DNA of 64,000 nt, taken from the NCBI GenBank assembly GCA_024280995.1, contig JAMXLM010000011.1:84240-148239 (forward strand), in the 5' to 3' direction. A program made the translations under genes and the position numbers. Origin of the DNA: Candidatus Dormiibacterota bacterium (GTDB lineage Bacteria > Chloroflexota > Dormibacteria > Dormibacterales > Dormibacteraceae). This document shows, one piece after another, positions 33,354 to 41,270 of this stretch; the first letter of the stretch is position 1; every line of letters begins with the position of its first letter. The notes beneath the pieces are model-generated. The model was given only the letters and a program-made list of their open reading frames with translations, did no database searches and was not told where the DNA came from.

Positions 33354-34567
33354 TCGTCCGCGGCGGTTCGGTCGTGACCGCGCGCGGCATCGATGTCGCC
33401 GATCTGCGGATCGAGGACGGGTTGATAGCGGAGGTGGGCCGAGACCTGGACCAACAACCGGATGAAATCGACGCCAACGGACTGCACGTGTTCCCCGGCG
33501 GCATCGACTCCCACGTCCACTTCGACGAGCCGGGACGGACGGAGTGGGAGGACGTCGCGCACGGGACGGCGGCGTTGCTCGCCGGCGGCTACACGGCATT
33601 CGTCGACATGCCCCTCAACAACCTGCCGGTGACCACGACGGCCGAGGCTTTCGAACTGAAGCTCGCCGCGATGCGGCGCTCAGCACGGTGCGATTACGGG
33701 CTCTGGGGCGGGCTAGTGCCGGGCAACCTCGACCAGCTCGGCCCTATGCACGAGCAAGGCGCGATGGGTTTCAAGGCCTTCATGTGCCCGAGCGGCATCG
33801 AGGAGTTCCCGGCATGCAACGAGATGACGTTGCGGGAGGGCATGAAGCGGATCGCAGAGCTGGATTCGATCCTGCTGGTCCACGCCGAAGATCCGGCGCT
33901 GTTGCGAGAGCCCGCCGGCCCCACCGCGCGCGACTTCGTCGAATCACGTCCCGTCGATGCCGAAGTGCGCGCGATCGAGACCTGCGTCGAGCTGTCGCGG
34001 GAGACCGGCTGCCGCGTGCACATCGTCCACGTCAGCACCTCCGCCGGCGCGGCCTTGCTCGGAGGCGGCGTCAGCGGCGAGACCTGCGCGCACTATCTGC
34101 TGTACACGGCGGAAGACCTCGAGCGGCTTGGCGGCCCGGGGAAGTGCGCGCCGCCCTTGAGAGGCGAGCGGATGCAGCTGCTTCCGATCATCGTGTCCGA
34201 CCATTCGCCCAGCACGCCCGACCTGAAGCAAGGGAACGACTTTCGCCAGATCTGGGGCGGCATCTCGGGGTGCCAGTCGACCCGCGGGCTGCTGCTCGCG
34301 ATGGGCATCGAGCCACCCACCGTCGCGGCGGTGACGGCGACCAACATCGCCGAGCGATTTCGGATCGCGCGGAAGGGCGACATCGCGCCAGGATTCGACG
34401 CCGACCTGTGGCTTGTCGACCTGGGCGACGAGGAGGTGGTGCGCCGCGAGGACCTTCTCTACACGAACCCGTTCAGCGCCCACGAGGGACAGAAGGTCCG
34501 CGGCCGTACGGTCAAGACTCTGACCCACGGGATGCCGCGGTTCATCCGGCCCGCCGTTGCCAGCTAG
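33350..34567 (+). CDS. allB: Allantoinase
   Basis: Zinc amidohydrolase that opens the hydantoin ring of allantoin to allantoate. The 405-residue protein keeps all expected metal ligands: SHVHFDEPGRTEWE, the carboxylated Lys in GFKAFM, LLVHAED, VHIVHVS, and the Asp in VSDHSPSTPDLK. It is shorter than the usual ~445 residues: the loop before GETCAHY and that between CAPPLRG and VSDHSP are each contracted. Related dihydropyrimidinase or hydantoinase activity is less likely given the GETCAHYL and CAPPLR segments. GTG 33350. Its stop shares CTAG with the opposing small gene. Confidence 0.92.
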   Translation: MIVRGGSVVTARGIDVADLRIEDGLIAEVGRDLDQQPDEIDANGLHVFPGGIDSHVHFDEPGRTEWEDVAHGTAALLAGGYTAFVDMPLNNLPVTTTAEAFELKLAAMRRSARCDYGLWGGLVPGNLDQLGPMHEQGAMGFKAFMCPSGIEEFPACNEMTLREGMKRIAELDSILLVHAEDPALLREPAGPTARDFVESRPVDAEVRAIETCVELSRETGCRVHIVHVSTSAGAALLGGGVSGETCAHYLLYTAEDLERLGGPGKCAPPLRGERMQLLPIIVSDHSPSTPDLKQGNDFRQIWGGISGCQSTRGLLLAMGIEPPTVAAVTATNIAERFRIARKGDIAPGFDADLWLVDLGDEEVVRREDLLYTNPFSAHEGQKVRGRTVKTLTHGMPRFIRPAVAS

Positions 34568-34890
34568 CCGGCGCTGAAGAGCGGTGCGCCTCCGAACACA
34601 AATGGCTCTTCGGGCTGGAACACGTCCGCCTTCTCGTTGAAGGCATGGAAGCCCGGATCGTTGTCGTGCTCGTGATGGCCCTCGCCTTCTGACTCGACCA
34701 CGATCACGTAGTTCGCGATGCCGTCGTCTTCGTGGGAGCCGAAGACCGAGCGGAATATGCGGGCGCTTTTGAAAAGTCCGCGCTCGACGTAATCGCGCCA
34801 GCGTGGCAGCTCGTCCTGCTCGAAAAGCCGCTCATAGTCCGCGGCGTGATCCTTCTCGATCCTGATCACCAGCACAGCCATCTCGCTCAT
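34564..34890 (-). CDS. Unknown small protein ending the purine operon
   Basis: A 108-residue protein without a recognised family. The first half (VLVIRIEKDHAADYERLFEQ) resembles a dimeric alpha/beta-barrel (EthD/ABM-like) fold. The second half has a His/Asp-rich stretch GEGHHEHDNDPGFHAFNEKA that could bind metal. ATG 34890 overlaps the 8-oxoguanine deaminase stop (ATGA), making it the ninth and last gene of the purine operon. A role in urate or allantoin processing is possible. It converges on allantoinase with a shared CTAG. Confidence 0.75.
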   Translation of the reverse strand: MSEMAVLVIRIEKDHAADYERLFEQDELPRWRDYVERGLFKSARIFRSVFGSHEDDGIANYVIVVESEGEGHHEHDNDPGFHAFNEKADVFQPEEPFVFGGAPLFSAG

Positions 34891-36254
34891 CCGATCCTCC
34901 TTGCCACAGCCGCGATCTCGCGAGTGATCTCGCCCTCGTCGGCGGTCAGCAGACGCGCGCCACGGACGACGACACGACCGTTGACGACCACGGTCTGAGC
35001 GCGCGAGGGAGGCGCCAGCGCCAGCCCCGCGAGCGGGTCTTTGATGCCGGCGTGCGCCAGGTCGTCGATGCGAAAGCACGCCACGTCGGCGCACTTTCCC
35101 GCTTGGAGCGACCCACAGTCCTCGCGACCGAGGCATTGCGCCCCGCCGCGGGTGGCCAGCCGCCAGGCGGCGCGGGCGTCGAGCGCCTGCGGAGACTCCG
35201 CATGCACACGCGCGAGCAGCAGCGCCTGGTGCGCCTCCATCGCGAGGTTGGCGTCCTCGTTGCTGGCCGAGCCATCCACCCCGAGGCCGACGCGCGCGCC
35301 CGCGCGCACGAGGTCGGCGACCCGGCAGGTCCCCGCGCCGAGGCGCATGTTGCTCGATGGGCAGTGCGCGATGCCGGTCTCGAGCTCGGCGACGCGAGAT
35401 ACCTCCGCGTCGTTCAAGTGGATCCCGTGCGCGTACCACACGTCGTCGCCCGTCCAGCCGAGGTCCTCCATCAGCTCGTGCGGCCGCATGCCGAACTTCT
35501 CGATGCAGAAGGTCTCCTCGTCCAGTGTCTCCGCGACGTGCGTGTGCAGCCGAGATCCATGCTTGCGCGCGAGCGCCGCCGAATCGCGCATCAGCTCCGG
35601 GGTGACCGAAAAGGGCGAGCAGGGCGCGACGACCACACGGCACATCGATCCTGTTTCATGATCGTCATATCTCATGATCATCGCCTCGGTGTCGGCGAGG
35701 ATCGCGTCGTGCTCCTCGACCACGCTGTCCGGCGGCAGTCCCCCCTTCGACTCCCCCAGCGACATCGAGCCACGGCACGGGTGAAACCGAATGCCCAGCT
35801 CCCGCGCCGACTCGACCAGGGCCTCGAAGATGCCCGGCTTGCCATGCGGGAAGACGTAATGGTGATCGGTGGACAGGGTGCAGCCGGACAGCAAGAGCTT
35901 CGCCATCGCGGCTCGCGACGCGACGCGAACGGTGTCCGCGTCGATGCGTGCCCAGACCGGGTACAGCGCGCGCAGCCACTCGAACAGGGTGCCGTCGGGC
36001 GCATAGCCGCGAGTCGCCCACTGGTACATGTGGTCGTGGGCGTTCACCAGCCCCGGCATCGCGACGCAGTTGGGCTCGTCGATCACGTCGTCGGCGTGCG
36101 GAGCCTGGCCCGAGCCGACCTGTTCGACGAAGCCGTCGCGGGCGAAAAGCCAGCCGCCCTCGATCTCCTCCGTGCCGGTCCACAGGAGGCCCGCCTTTAG
36201 AACGAGGGTGCGCGGCCTGAGGCTCCTCGCATCTTCGCGGCCTCGGAGAGTCAC
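34887..36254 (-). CDS. 8-oxoguanine deaminase (AtzB/TrzN-related amidohydrolase)
   Basis: Zinc amidohydrolase of 455 residues that deaminates 8-oxoguanine to urate. It closely follows the pattern I know from Pseudomonas 8-oxoguanine deaminase: GLVNAHDHMYQWATR, GCTLSTDHHY, RGSMSLGESKGGLPPDSV, DAILADTEAM, APCSPFSVTPELM, LHTHVAE, YAHGIHLND and GVDGSASNED. Databases often mislabel such proteins as hydroxydechloroatrazine ethylaminohydrolase. Being joined to urate oxidase and xanthine dehydrogenase genes, urate as the product makes sense. Guanine deamination is a possible side activity, since no separate guanine deaminase is present. GTG 36254 overlaps the XDH stop. Confidence 0.92.
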   Translation of the reverse strand: MTLRGREDARSLRPRTLVLKAGLLWTGTEEIEGGWLFARDGFVEQVGSGQAPHADDVIDEPNCVAMPGLVNAHDHMYQWATRGYAPDGTLFEWLRALYPVWARIDADTVRVASRAAMAKLLLSGCTLSTDHHYVFPHGKPGIFEALVESARELGIRFHPCRGSMSLGESKGGLPPDSVVEEHDAILADTEAMIMRYDDHETGSMCRVVVAPCSPFSVTPELMRDSAALARKHGSRLHTHVAETLDEETFCIEKFGMRPHELMEDLGWTGDDVWYAHGIHLNDAEVSRVAELETGIAHCPSSNMRLGAGTCRVADLVRAGARVGLGVDGSASNEDANLAMEAHQALLLARVHAESPQALDARAAWRLATRGGAQCLGREDCGSLQAGKCADVACFRIDDLAHAGIKDPLAGLALAPPSRAQTVVVNGRVVVRGARLLTADEGEITREIAAVARRIG

Positions 36255-38407
36255 AAGGTCAGGTCGTGAGGCCGCACGGGCACCCGGTCGATCTCCCGCC
36301 CGGTCGCGGCGCGGATCGCCGCCACGATCGCCGGGCCGGACGAGATGGTCGGAGGCTCGCCCACGCCCTTCAGCCCGTACGGCGAATTCGGGTCGCCGAG
36401 CTCCAGGATGTCCATCTTCACCGGCGGCATGTCGAGCATCGTCGGCAACAGGTAGTCCGTGAAGGAGGCGTTGCGGATGACGCCGTCTTTGAGCTGGATC
36501 TCCTCCATCACCGCGAGGCCGAGTCCCTGCGCCGCTCCGCCTTCCAGCTGCCCCTCCACGGCGAGGGGATTGATCGCCTTGCCCACGTCTTGAGCGGTCG
36601 TGAGCTCGACGACCTTCACCAGCCCGAGCTCGGTGTCGACGTCGACGATCGCGCGATGCGCGGCGAAGGCGAACTGCATGTGGGCGTCCGACTGCCCCGT
36701 CTCGGGATCGAGATGATGCGTCGCTCGCGGACGGAATTCACGCGTCTCCTCGATCACGGCGTCGCCGAGCAATGTGGCGAGTGCGGCTTCGTTCCCGACG
36801 GGGAGCTCGCCACCGAGCTCCGACTCGCCGAGCTCGATGACGCGCGCGCGCACTGCCTCCGCCGCGGCTTGCACGGCCCCACCGGTGATATACGTCTGAC
36901 GAGAGGCCGACGACGATCCGGCCGAGCCTACCCCGGTGTCGGCGTTGAGCACCACCACATCGTTGACACCGAGCACCGATCCGGCGATCTGAGCCTGGAC
37001 CATCACCACGCCCTGCCCCACCTCGGCGGCGGCCGAGTGCACCTCGACCCGTGGTCGGCCCTCATGGACGAAGAGCCGGACGCGAGCGGTCGAGTAGTCG
37101 TCGAAGCCTTCCGAGTAGCCGATGTTCTTGAAGCCGGCGGCGTAACCGACGCCACGCTTCACTCCTTCGCCGTGCGTCGTGTTCGAATATCCGCCCGGCA
37201 TGAGCCCGTCGCCCGCCGGTTCGGGAAACGCGCGGACCCGTCGGAGCAGCTCGGCCACCGGAACCGGCCCGTCGATGATCTGCCCGGTGATCAACCGGTC
37301 GCCCGTCTTCAAGGCGTTCTTGATCCGCAGCTCGACCGGGTCCATCCCAAGCGCTGCCGCAAGCTTGTCCATCTGCGCCTCGTGCGCGTAGCAGTTCTGA
37401 ACCGATCCGAACCCGCGCATCGCCCCGCATGGCGGGTTGTTGGTGTAGACGACGATGCCGTCGATCGTCGCGTTCGGCATCAGGTACGGACCGCACGAAA
37501 AGCAGGTCGCGTTCGCGATCACGGCGGTCGAGCTCGACGCGTACGCGCCGCCGTCGAGAAGGATTCGCGCCTTGACGTACACCAGCTTGCCGTCGCGGTC
37601 GGCGCCGTGCTCGTAGACGAGCGTTCCGGGGTGGCGGTGGACGTGGCCGACGAAAGACTCCGGTCGCGAATACGCGATCTTCACCGGGCTGCCGGTCCTG
37701 ATGGCGAGGAGGCATGCGTGCGCCTGCATCGACAGGTCCTCGCGCGATCCGAACGCGCCACCAATGCCTGCCATGGTGAGCCGCACCTTCTCGCGCGGCA
37801 GGGCGAGGATCGACGCCAGCTGCTGCTGATCGACGTGAAGCCACTGCGTGGCGATGTGGAGGTCGACACCGCCCGCGCCGTCGGGTATCGCGAGCCCAGA
37901 CTCCGGCCCCAGTGGCGCCTGGTCCTGCATCCCGATCTCGTAATCGCCGCGCACGACCACCTCGGCGTGTGCGGATTGGTCGCCGTGCCGGATCTTGACG
38001 TGACGCAGGACCCTGCCGTCCTCGGCACGAGTCACCGGCGGCAGAACCTCGTACTCGACCTTGACCGCGGCGGCCGCACGGCGCGCCTGCTCGGGATGAT
38101 CGGCGGCGACCAGCGCGACCGCCTCGCCCCAATAGTTGACCTCGTCGATCGCCAGCACCGGCTGGTCGGCGATCTCGAGGCCGTACAGCTTCTCGCCCGG
38201 GACGTCCGCGTGGGTCAGCACCGCATGGACGCCGGGCATCGCGCGGGCCGCGGCGGCTTCGATCGAGAGGATGCGCGCGTGCGGATGTGGGCTGCGGACT
38301 GTCGCGCCCCAGAGCATGCCGTCGACATGCAGGTCGGACGAATAGACGAATGACCCGTGGACCTTGGCCTGTCCGTCGGGGCGGCGGACGCTCTCGCCGA
38401 CTTTCAC
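36251..38407 (-). CDS. Xanthine dehydrogenase molybdenum-binding subunit
   Basis: Large subunit (718 residues) of xanthine dehydrogenase, oxidising hypoxanthine and xanthine to urate. It starts KVGESVRRPDGQAKVHG and has GIGGAFGSRE, the purine-type active-site loop MRGFGSVQ (about 331) and the catalytic Glu in GLKGVGEPPT (about 683). The RGFG motif and its position between urate oxidase and 8-oxoguanine deaminase support a true purine enzyme. GTG 38407 overlaps the Fe-S subunit stop. No XdhC-type maturation factor is in the window. Confidence 0.94.
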   Translation of the reverse strand: MKVGESVRRPDGQAKVHGSFVYSSDLHVDGMLWGATVRSPHPHARILSIEAAAARAMPGVHAVLTHADVPGEKLYGLEIADQPVLAIDEVNYWGEAVALVAADHPEQARRAAAAVKVEYEVLPPVTRAEDGRVLRHVKIRHGDQSAHAEVVVRGDYEIGMQDQAPLGPESGLAIPDGAGGVDLHIATQWLHVDQQQLASILALPREKVRLTMAGIGGAFGSREDLSMQAHACLLAIRTGSPVKIAYSRPESFVGHVHRHPGTLVYEHGADRDGKLVYVKARILLDGGAYASSSTAVIANATCFSCGPYLMPNATIDGIVVYTNNPPCGAMRGFGSVQNCYAHEAQMDKLAAALGMDPVELRIKNALKTGDRLITGQIIDGPVPVAELLRRVRAFPEPAGDGLMPGGYSNTTHGEGVKRGVGYAAGFKNIGYSEGFDDYSTARVRLFVHEGRPRVEVHSAAAEVGQGVVMVQAQIAGSVLGVNDVVVLNADTGVGSAGSSSASRQTYITGGAVQAAAEAVRARVIELGESELGGELPVGNEAALATLLGDAVIEETREFRPRATHHLDPETGQSDAHMQFAFAAHRAIVDVDTELGLVKVVELTTAQDVGKAINPLAVEGQLEGGAAQGLGLAVMEEIQLKDGVIRNASFTDYLLPTMLDMPPVKMDILELGDPNSPYGLKGVGEPPTISSGPAIVAAIRAATGREIDRVPVRPHDLTL

Positions 38408-38850
38408 CGGCGCGCCGCCAGGTTCACGGCGTCGATGATCTTGGCGTAGCCGGTGCAGCGGCAGACGTTGCCCGCGAGCGCCTCGCGGATCTGCTCCTCG
38501 GTCGGATGCGGAACTCGGTGGAGCAGGTCGTGGGTGGCGACGACGAGCCCAGGCGTGCAGAAGCCGCACTGAACGGCGCCCGCCTCGACGAACGACTGCT
38601 GCACACGATCCCCGTCGAGCCCTTCGACGGTGACGACCGAGCGGCCGTTGGCCTGGCCGCCGAGGACCAGGCACGCGCAGACCAGCGCGCCATCGAGATA
38701 TACCGAGCACGAGCCGCACTCGCCCTGCTCGCAGGCGTTCTTGGAGCCGTAGAGGCCGAACCGCTCGCGCAAGACATGCAGCAGGCTCTCGCCTTCCCAC
38801 ACGTCCTCGACGACGCGCCGCCCGCCGTTGACGGTGGTCTCGATCCTCAA
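38404..38850 (-). CDS. Xanthine dehydrogenase [2Fe-2S] subunit
   Basis: Fe-S subunit of about 148 residues carrying CEQGECGSC, a following Cys in ACLVLGG, then CGFC and CRCTGY, so both clusters are complete. The TTG at 38850 overlaps the FAD subunit stop (TTGA) and gives the usual N-terminus LRIETTVNG; a GTG at 38871 would add seven residues. The 4-base-overlap habit of this operon favours the TTG. Confidence 0.93.
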   Translation of the reverse strand: MRIETTVNGGRRVVEDVWEGESLLHVLRERFGLYGSKNACEQGECGSCSVYLDGALVCACLVLGGQANGRSVVTVEGLDGDRVQQSFVEAGAVQCGFCTPGLVVATHDLLHRVPHPTEEQIREALAGNVCRCTGYAKIIDAVNLAARR

Positions 38851-39686
38851 TTCCAGCACCAAGAAAGGCACCGCCGCGCCATGACGGCGAGCGCGTGCCG
38901 GCGGTAATCGGCGGTGCCGCGAACATCGTCTATCGGCTTCGCGGCGGCCGCGACGAGCTCACCGAAACGGGCAAGCGTCGCTTCGCTCGGCCGCGTGTGG
39001 TTCGCCCAGTCGAGCTCGCCGGCGATGAACTCGTCCGCCTCCGTCGCCCGCAGCGGCGTAGGCCCGGCCGATCCGATGCCGGTGCCGGCGATGCGGCGGG
39101 TGGGGTCGAGTGCAAGCGCAAACGAGCAGACGGCGATCACCATCGCGTTGCGCGTGCCGACCTTGGCGAACTGCTGCGGTCCCGGCGCCGAGGCAACCCA
39201 ATAGGCGGCGATCAGCTCGTCCTTTTTCATCGCGTTGCGCTTGGGACCGGTGAAGAACTCGCGGACCGGGACTCGCCGAGCACCGGATGTCGATGCCAGC
39301 TCGACCTGAGCGTCGCAGGCCAGCAGCGGCGGGAGTGCGTCGCCCGCCGGCGAGGCGGTGCCGAGGTTCCCTCCGACGGTCCCCCGGTTGCGGATCTGCG
39401 GCGATCCCACGGTGCGCGACGCGATGGCGAGCGCCGGCAGCCGGTCGCCAAGCTCGTCGACGAGCCGTGTGTAGGTCACTCCCGCGCCGACGCGCAGAAG
39501 GCCGTCCTCCATCCCCCATTCGGTCAGCTCGCCGATGCGGGTCAGGTCGATGAAGGCAGGCGGGCGGTTGTGGTCGAGGTTCAGCTCCACCATCACGTCC
39601 GTCCCGCCGGCGATCGGCACCGCCTCGGGGTGCGCCGCCTTCGTCTCCAGCGCCTCCACCCAGGTCGCCGGCTGGAAGAACTGCAT
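38847..39686 (-). CDS. Xanthine dehydrogenase FAD-binding subunit
   Basis: FAD subunit of 279 residues with AGGTDVMVELN as pyrophosphate loop and the second FAD element RNRGTVGGNLGTASPAGD, as in PucC/XdhB. It begins MQFFQPATWVEAL. ATG 39686 overlaps the urate oxidase stop by one base (TGATG); GTG 39689 is alternative. The C-terminus (LSWCWN) is short but the domain is complete. Confidence 0.92.
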   Translation of the reverse strand: MQFFQPATWVEALETKAAHPEAVPIAGGTDVMVELNLDHNRPPAFIDLTRIGELTEWGMEDGLLRVGAGVTYTRLVDELGDRLPALAIASRTVGSPQIRNRGTVGGNLGTASPAGDALPPLLACDAQVELASTSGARRVPVREFFTGPKRNAMKKDELIAAYWVASAPGPQQFAKVGTRNAMVIAVCSFALALDPTRRIAGTGIGSAGPTPLRATEADEFIAGELDWANHTRPSEATLARFGELVAAAAKPIDDVRGTADYRRHALAVMARRCLSWCWN

Positions 39687-40540
39687 CACCAGGCGAGGCC
39701 GGGCGGGGGCGCATCGTCACGGATGACCGTGCCCTCGATGAGACCGTACGGCCGGTCGGCCGCGTAGAAGACCTCGTTCGGGTTGGTCATACCGAACGGC
39801 GAGAGATCGACGACGAAGTGGTGCTTGTTCGGCATCGAGAGGCGCACCTCGGCGATCTCCGGCCGCGCCCTCAACACCGCCTCGCCCATCGCGTAGAGCG
39901 TCTGCTGCAGGGAAAGGCTGTGCTTCCGCGCGAACGTCTCGAGGAGCGCACTCCTCGCCTCGACAAATGATCGGCCCCAGTCAAGCCCGGCCGAGTCGCT
40001 GTAACGCCACCGCGCCGACAGCGAGGTGGCCATGATCCGGTCGTTCGTCTCGGGCAGTGTCGTGTACCGGTCCTTGATGTAGCCGTGGAACTCAGAGCCG
40101 GTCGATTTGAGGACGACGAGATCCGTCACGCCCGCAACGACCCATGTGCCATCGTCGGTGCCCGTGACGGTGGCCACCCGCTTCTCGGACCCGGTCCGAA
40201 CGAACGCGTGGTTGTGAAGGCGGTCCCACGCGAACTCCTCGATGTCGACCCGCGCGCGGTAGACGGAGGCGAAATCGCCCACGAAATGGCGCGCAAGTCG
40301 GATGCCGAACTCCTCGATCTCGCCGATGCCGTCCTTCGCGAAAGCGAAGACCGTGTTCTTCTGGGTGTCGGTCGGCACGACCTTGGAGTTGTCGCCGGTG
40401 AGGTGCGTCTCGGCGAAGTCGCCGGCGAGCGCGATGCTGACGTTGAGGTCCTTGATGTCGTGCGCGGTGCCCTGCTTGATGATCCGCACGACGTGCGTCT
40501 CCGACTTCCCGTACTGGTTGTCGCCGAGACGGAACTTCAT
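39686..40540 (-). CDS. Urate oxidase (uricase)
   Basis: Cofactor-free oxidase turning urate, O2 and water into 5-hydroxyisourate. The 284-residue protein begins MKFRLGDNQYGKSE. The catalytic Lys is K12 (GKSETHV), T57 lies in VPTDTQKNTVFAFAK, and the His is in PNKHHFVVDLSPFG, completing the Lys-Thr-His relay. ATG 40540 overlaps the HIU hydrolase stop (ATGA). Its unstable product is consumed by the next two enzymes of the operon. Confidence 0.97.
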   Translation of the reverse strand: MKFRLGDNQYGKSETHVVRIIKQGTAHDIKDLNVSIALAGDFAETHLTGDNSKVVPTDTQKNTVFAFAKDGIGEIEEFGIRLARHFVGDFASVYRARVDIEEFAWDRLHNHAFVRTGSEKRVATVTGTDDGTWVVAGVTDLVVLKSTGSEFHGYIKDRYTTLPETNDRIMATSLSARWRYSDSAGLDWGRSFVEARSALLETFARKHSLSLQQTLYAMGEAVLRARPEIAEVRLSMPNKHHFVVDLSPFGMTNPNEVFYAADRPYGLIEGTVIRDDAPPPGLAW

Positions 40541-40866
40541 GTCCCTTTGTAAGTGGTGTAGCCGAAAGCGCTGAGCAGCACCGGAACGTGGAGGCGCCCG
40601 CCGTCGAAGTTGAAGACGACGGCGATCGAGGGATAGAACGGGTTCAGGCCCGAACGTTCGAAGTACGGCCGCGTGTCGAACTCGAGCCGGTACTCCGCGG
40701 CTTCGAGCTCGTCGTCCGTGAGCTGGCGGACGCGGCCGTCGGCGTCGGTGGTCGCCTTTGCGACCTCCTTCCAATCCCCGTCGGGCTCGCGCCTGTGGAG
40801 CGCCACGTCGAGTCCGGCGGCCGGCGTCCCGCGCATCGTGTCGAGCACATGAGTCGAGATGCTCAT
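40537..40866 (-). CDS. 5-hydroxyisourate hydrolase (transthyretin-like)
   Basis: Transthyretin-fold hydrolase of 109 residues that opens 5-hydroxyisourate to OHCU. ISTHVLDTMRGTPAAGL is the family N-terminus with the catalytic His; GGRLHVPVLLS holds the second His. The C-terminal tetrapeptide, usually YRGS, is YKGT here, a conservative change at a normally strict signature. ATGA overlaps on both sides link it to urate oxidase and OHCU decarboxylase. Confidence 0.95.
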   Translation of the reverse strand: MSISTHVLDTMRGTPAAGLDVALHRREPDGDWKEVAKATTDADGRVRQLTDDELEAAEYRLEFDTRPYFERSGLNPFYPSIAVVFNFDGGRLHVPVLLSAFGYTTYKGT

Positions 40867-41270
40867 CGCGCGTTCGCCATGCGGAGGTGCGCGATCTTCC
40901 GCAGCTCGCGCTTGGCCTCGACAAGCTCCTGGGCAGGGTCGTTCTTCATGCGCCGGCGCAGCTCCCCAAGGATCTCGTCCGCGGTGCGGCCGCTGGCAAA
41001 GATGAGAAAAACGTGGCCGAAACGGTCCTCATACCGTCGATTTTCGGCGGCCAGCTCCGTCAGCGTCGCGGCCGCCCCCTGCATCGCCTTGCTCTGCTCC
41101 CTAGCGGAATCCGCGCCCCCGCGCTCGCCGATCCGCGGATGGGCCTTCATCGCGCCGACCCACTCGTCGTCGGTCAAAGCATCCATCGCCTGGTCCGGGT
41201 CAGCCCCCGCGGCAACTGCGTGCGCCCACCTCCTGCTCGCGAGACAGGCGTAGAGCTCGTCCTCATTCAA
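40863..41270 (-). CDS. OHCU decarboxylase
   Basis: Decarboxylates 2-oxo-4-hydroxy-4-carboxy-5-ureidoimidazoline to S-allantoin. The 135-residue protein is on the short side (many are ~165), lacking part of the N-terminal helix. It retains LASRRWAHAV, the catalytic His in KAHPRIGER (H44), a SAREQ segment and the RFGHVFLIFASGRTADEIL signature. TTG 41270 overlaps the adenine deaminase stop by 8 bases; no ATG in frame precedes it. It completes the urate-to-allantoin trio. Confidence 0.92.
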   Translation of the reverse strand: MNEDELYACLASRRWAHAVAAGADPDQAMDALTDDEWVGAMKAHPRIGERGGADSAREQSKAMQGAAATLTELAAENRRYEDRFGHVFLIFASGRTADEILGELRRRMKNDPAQELVEAKRELRKIAHLRMANAR

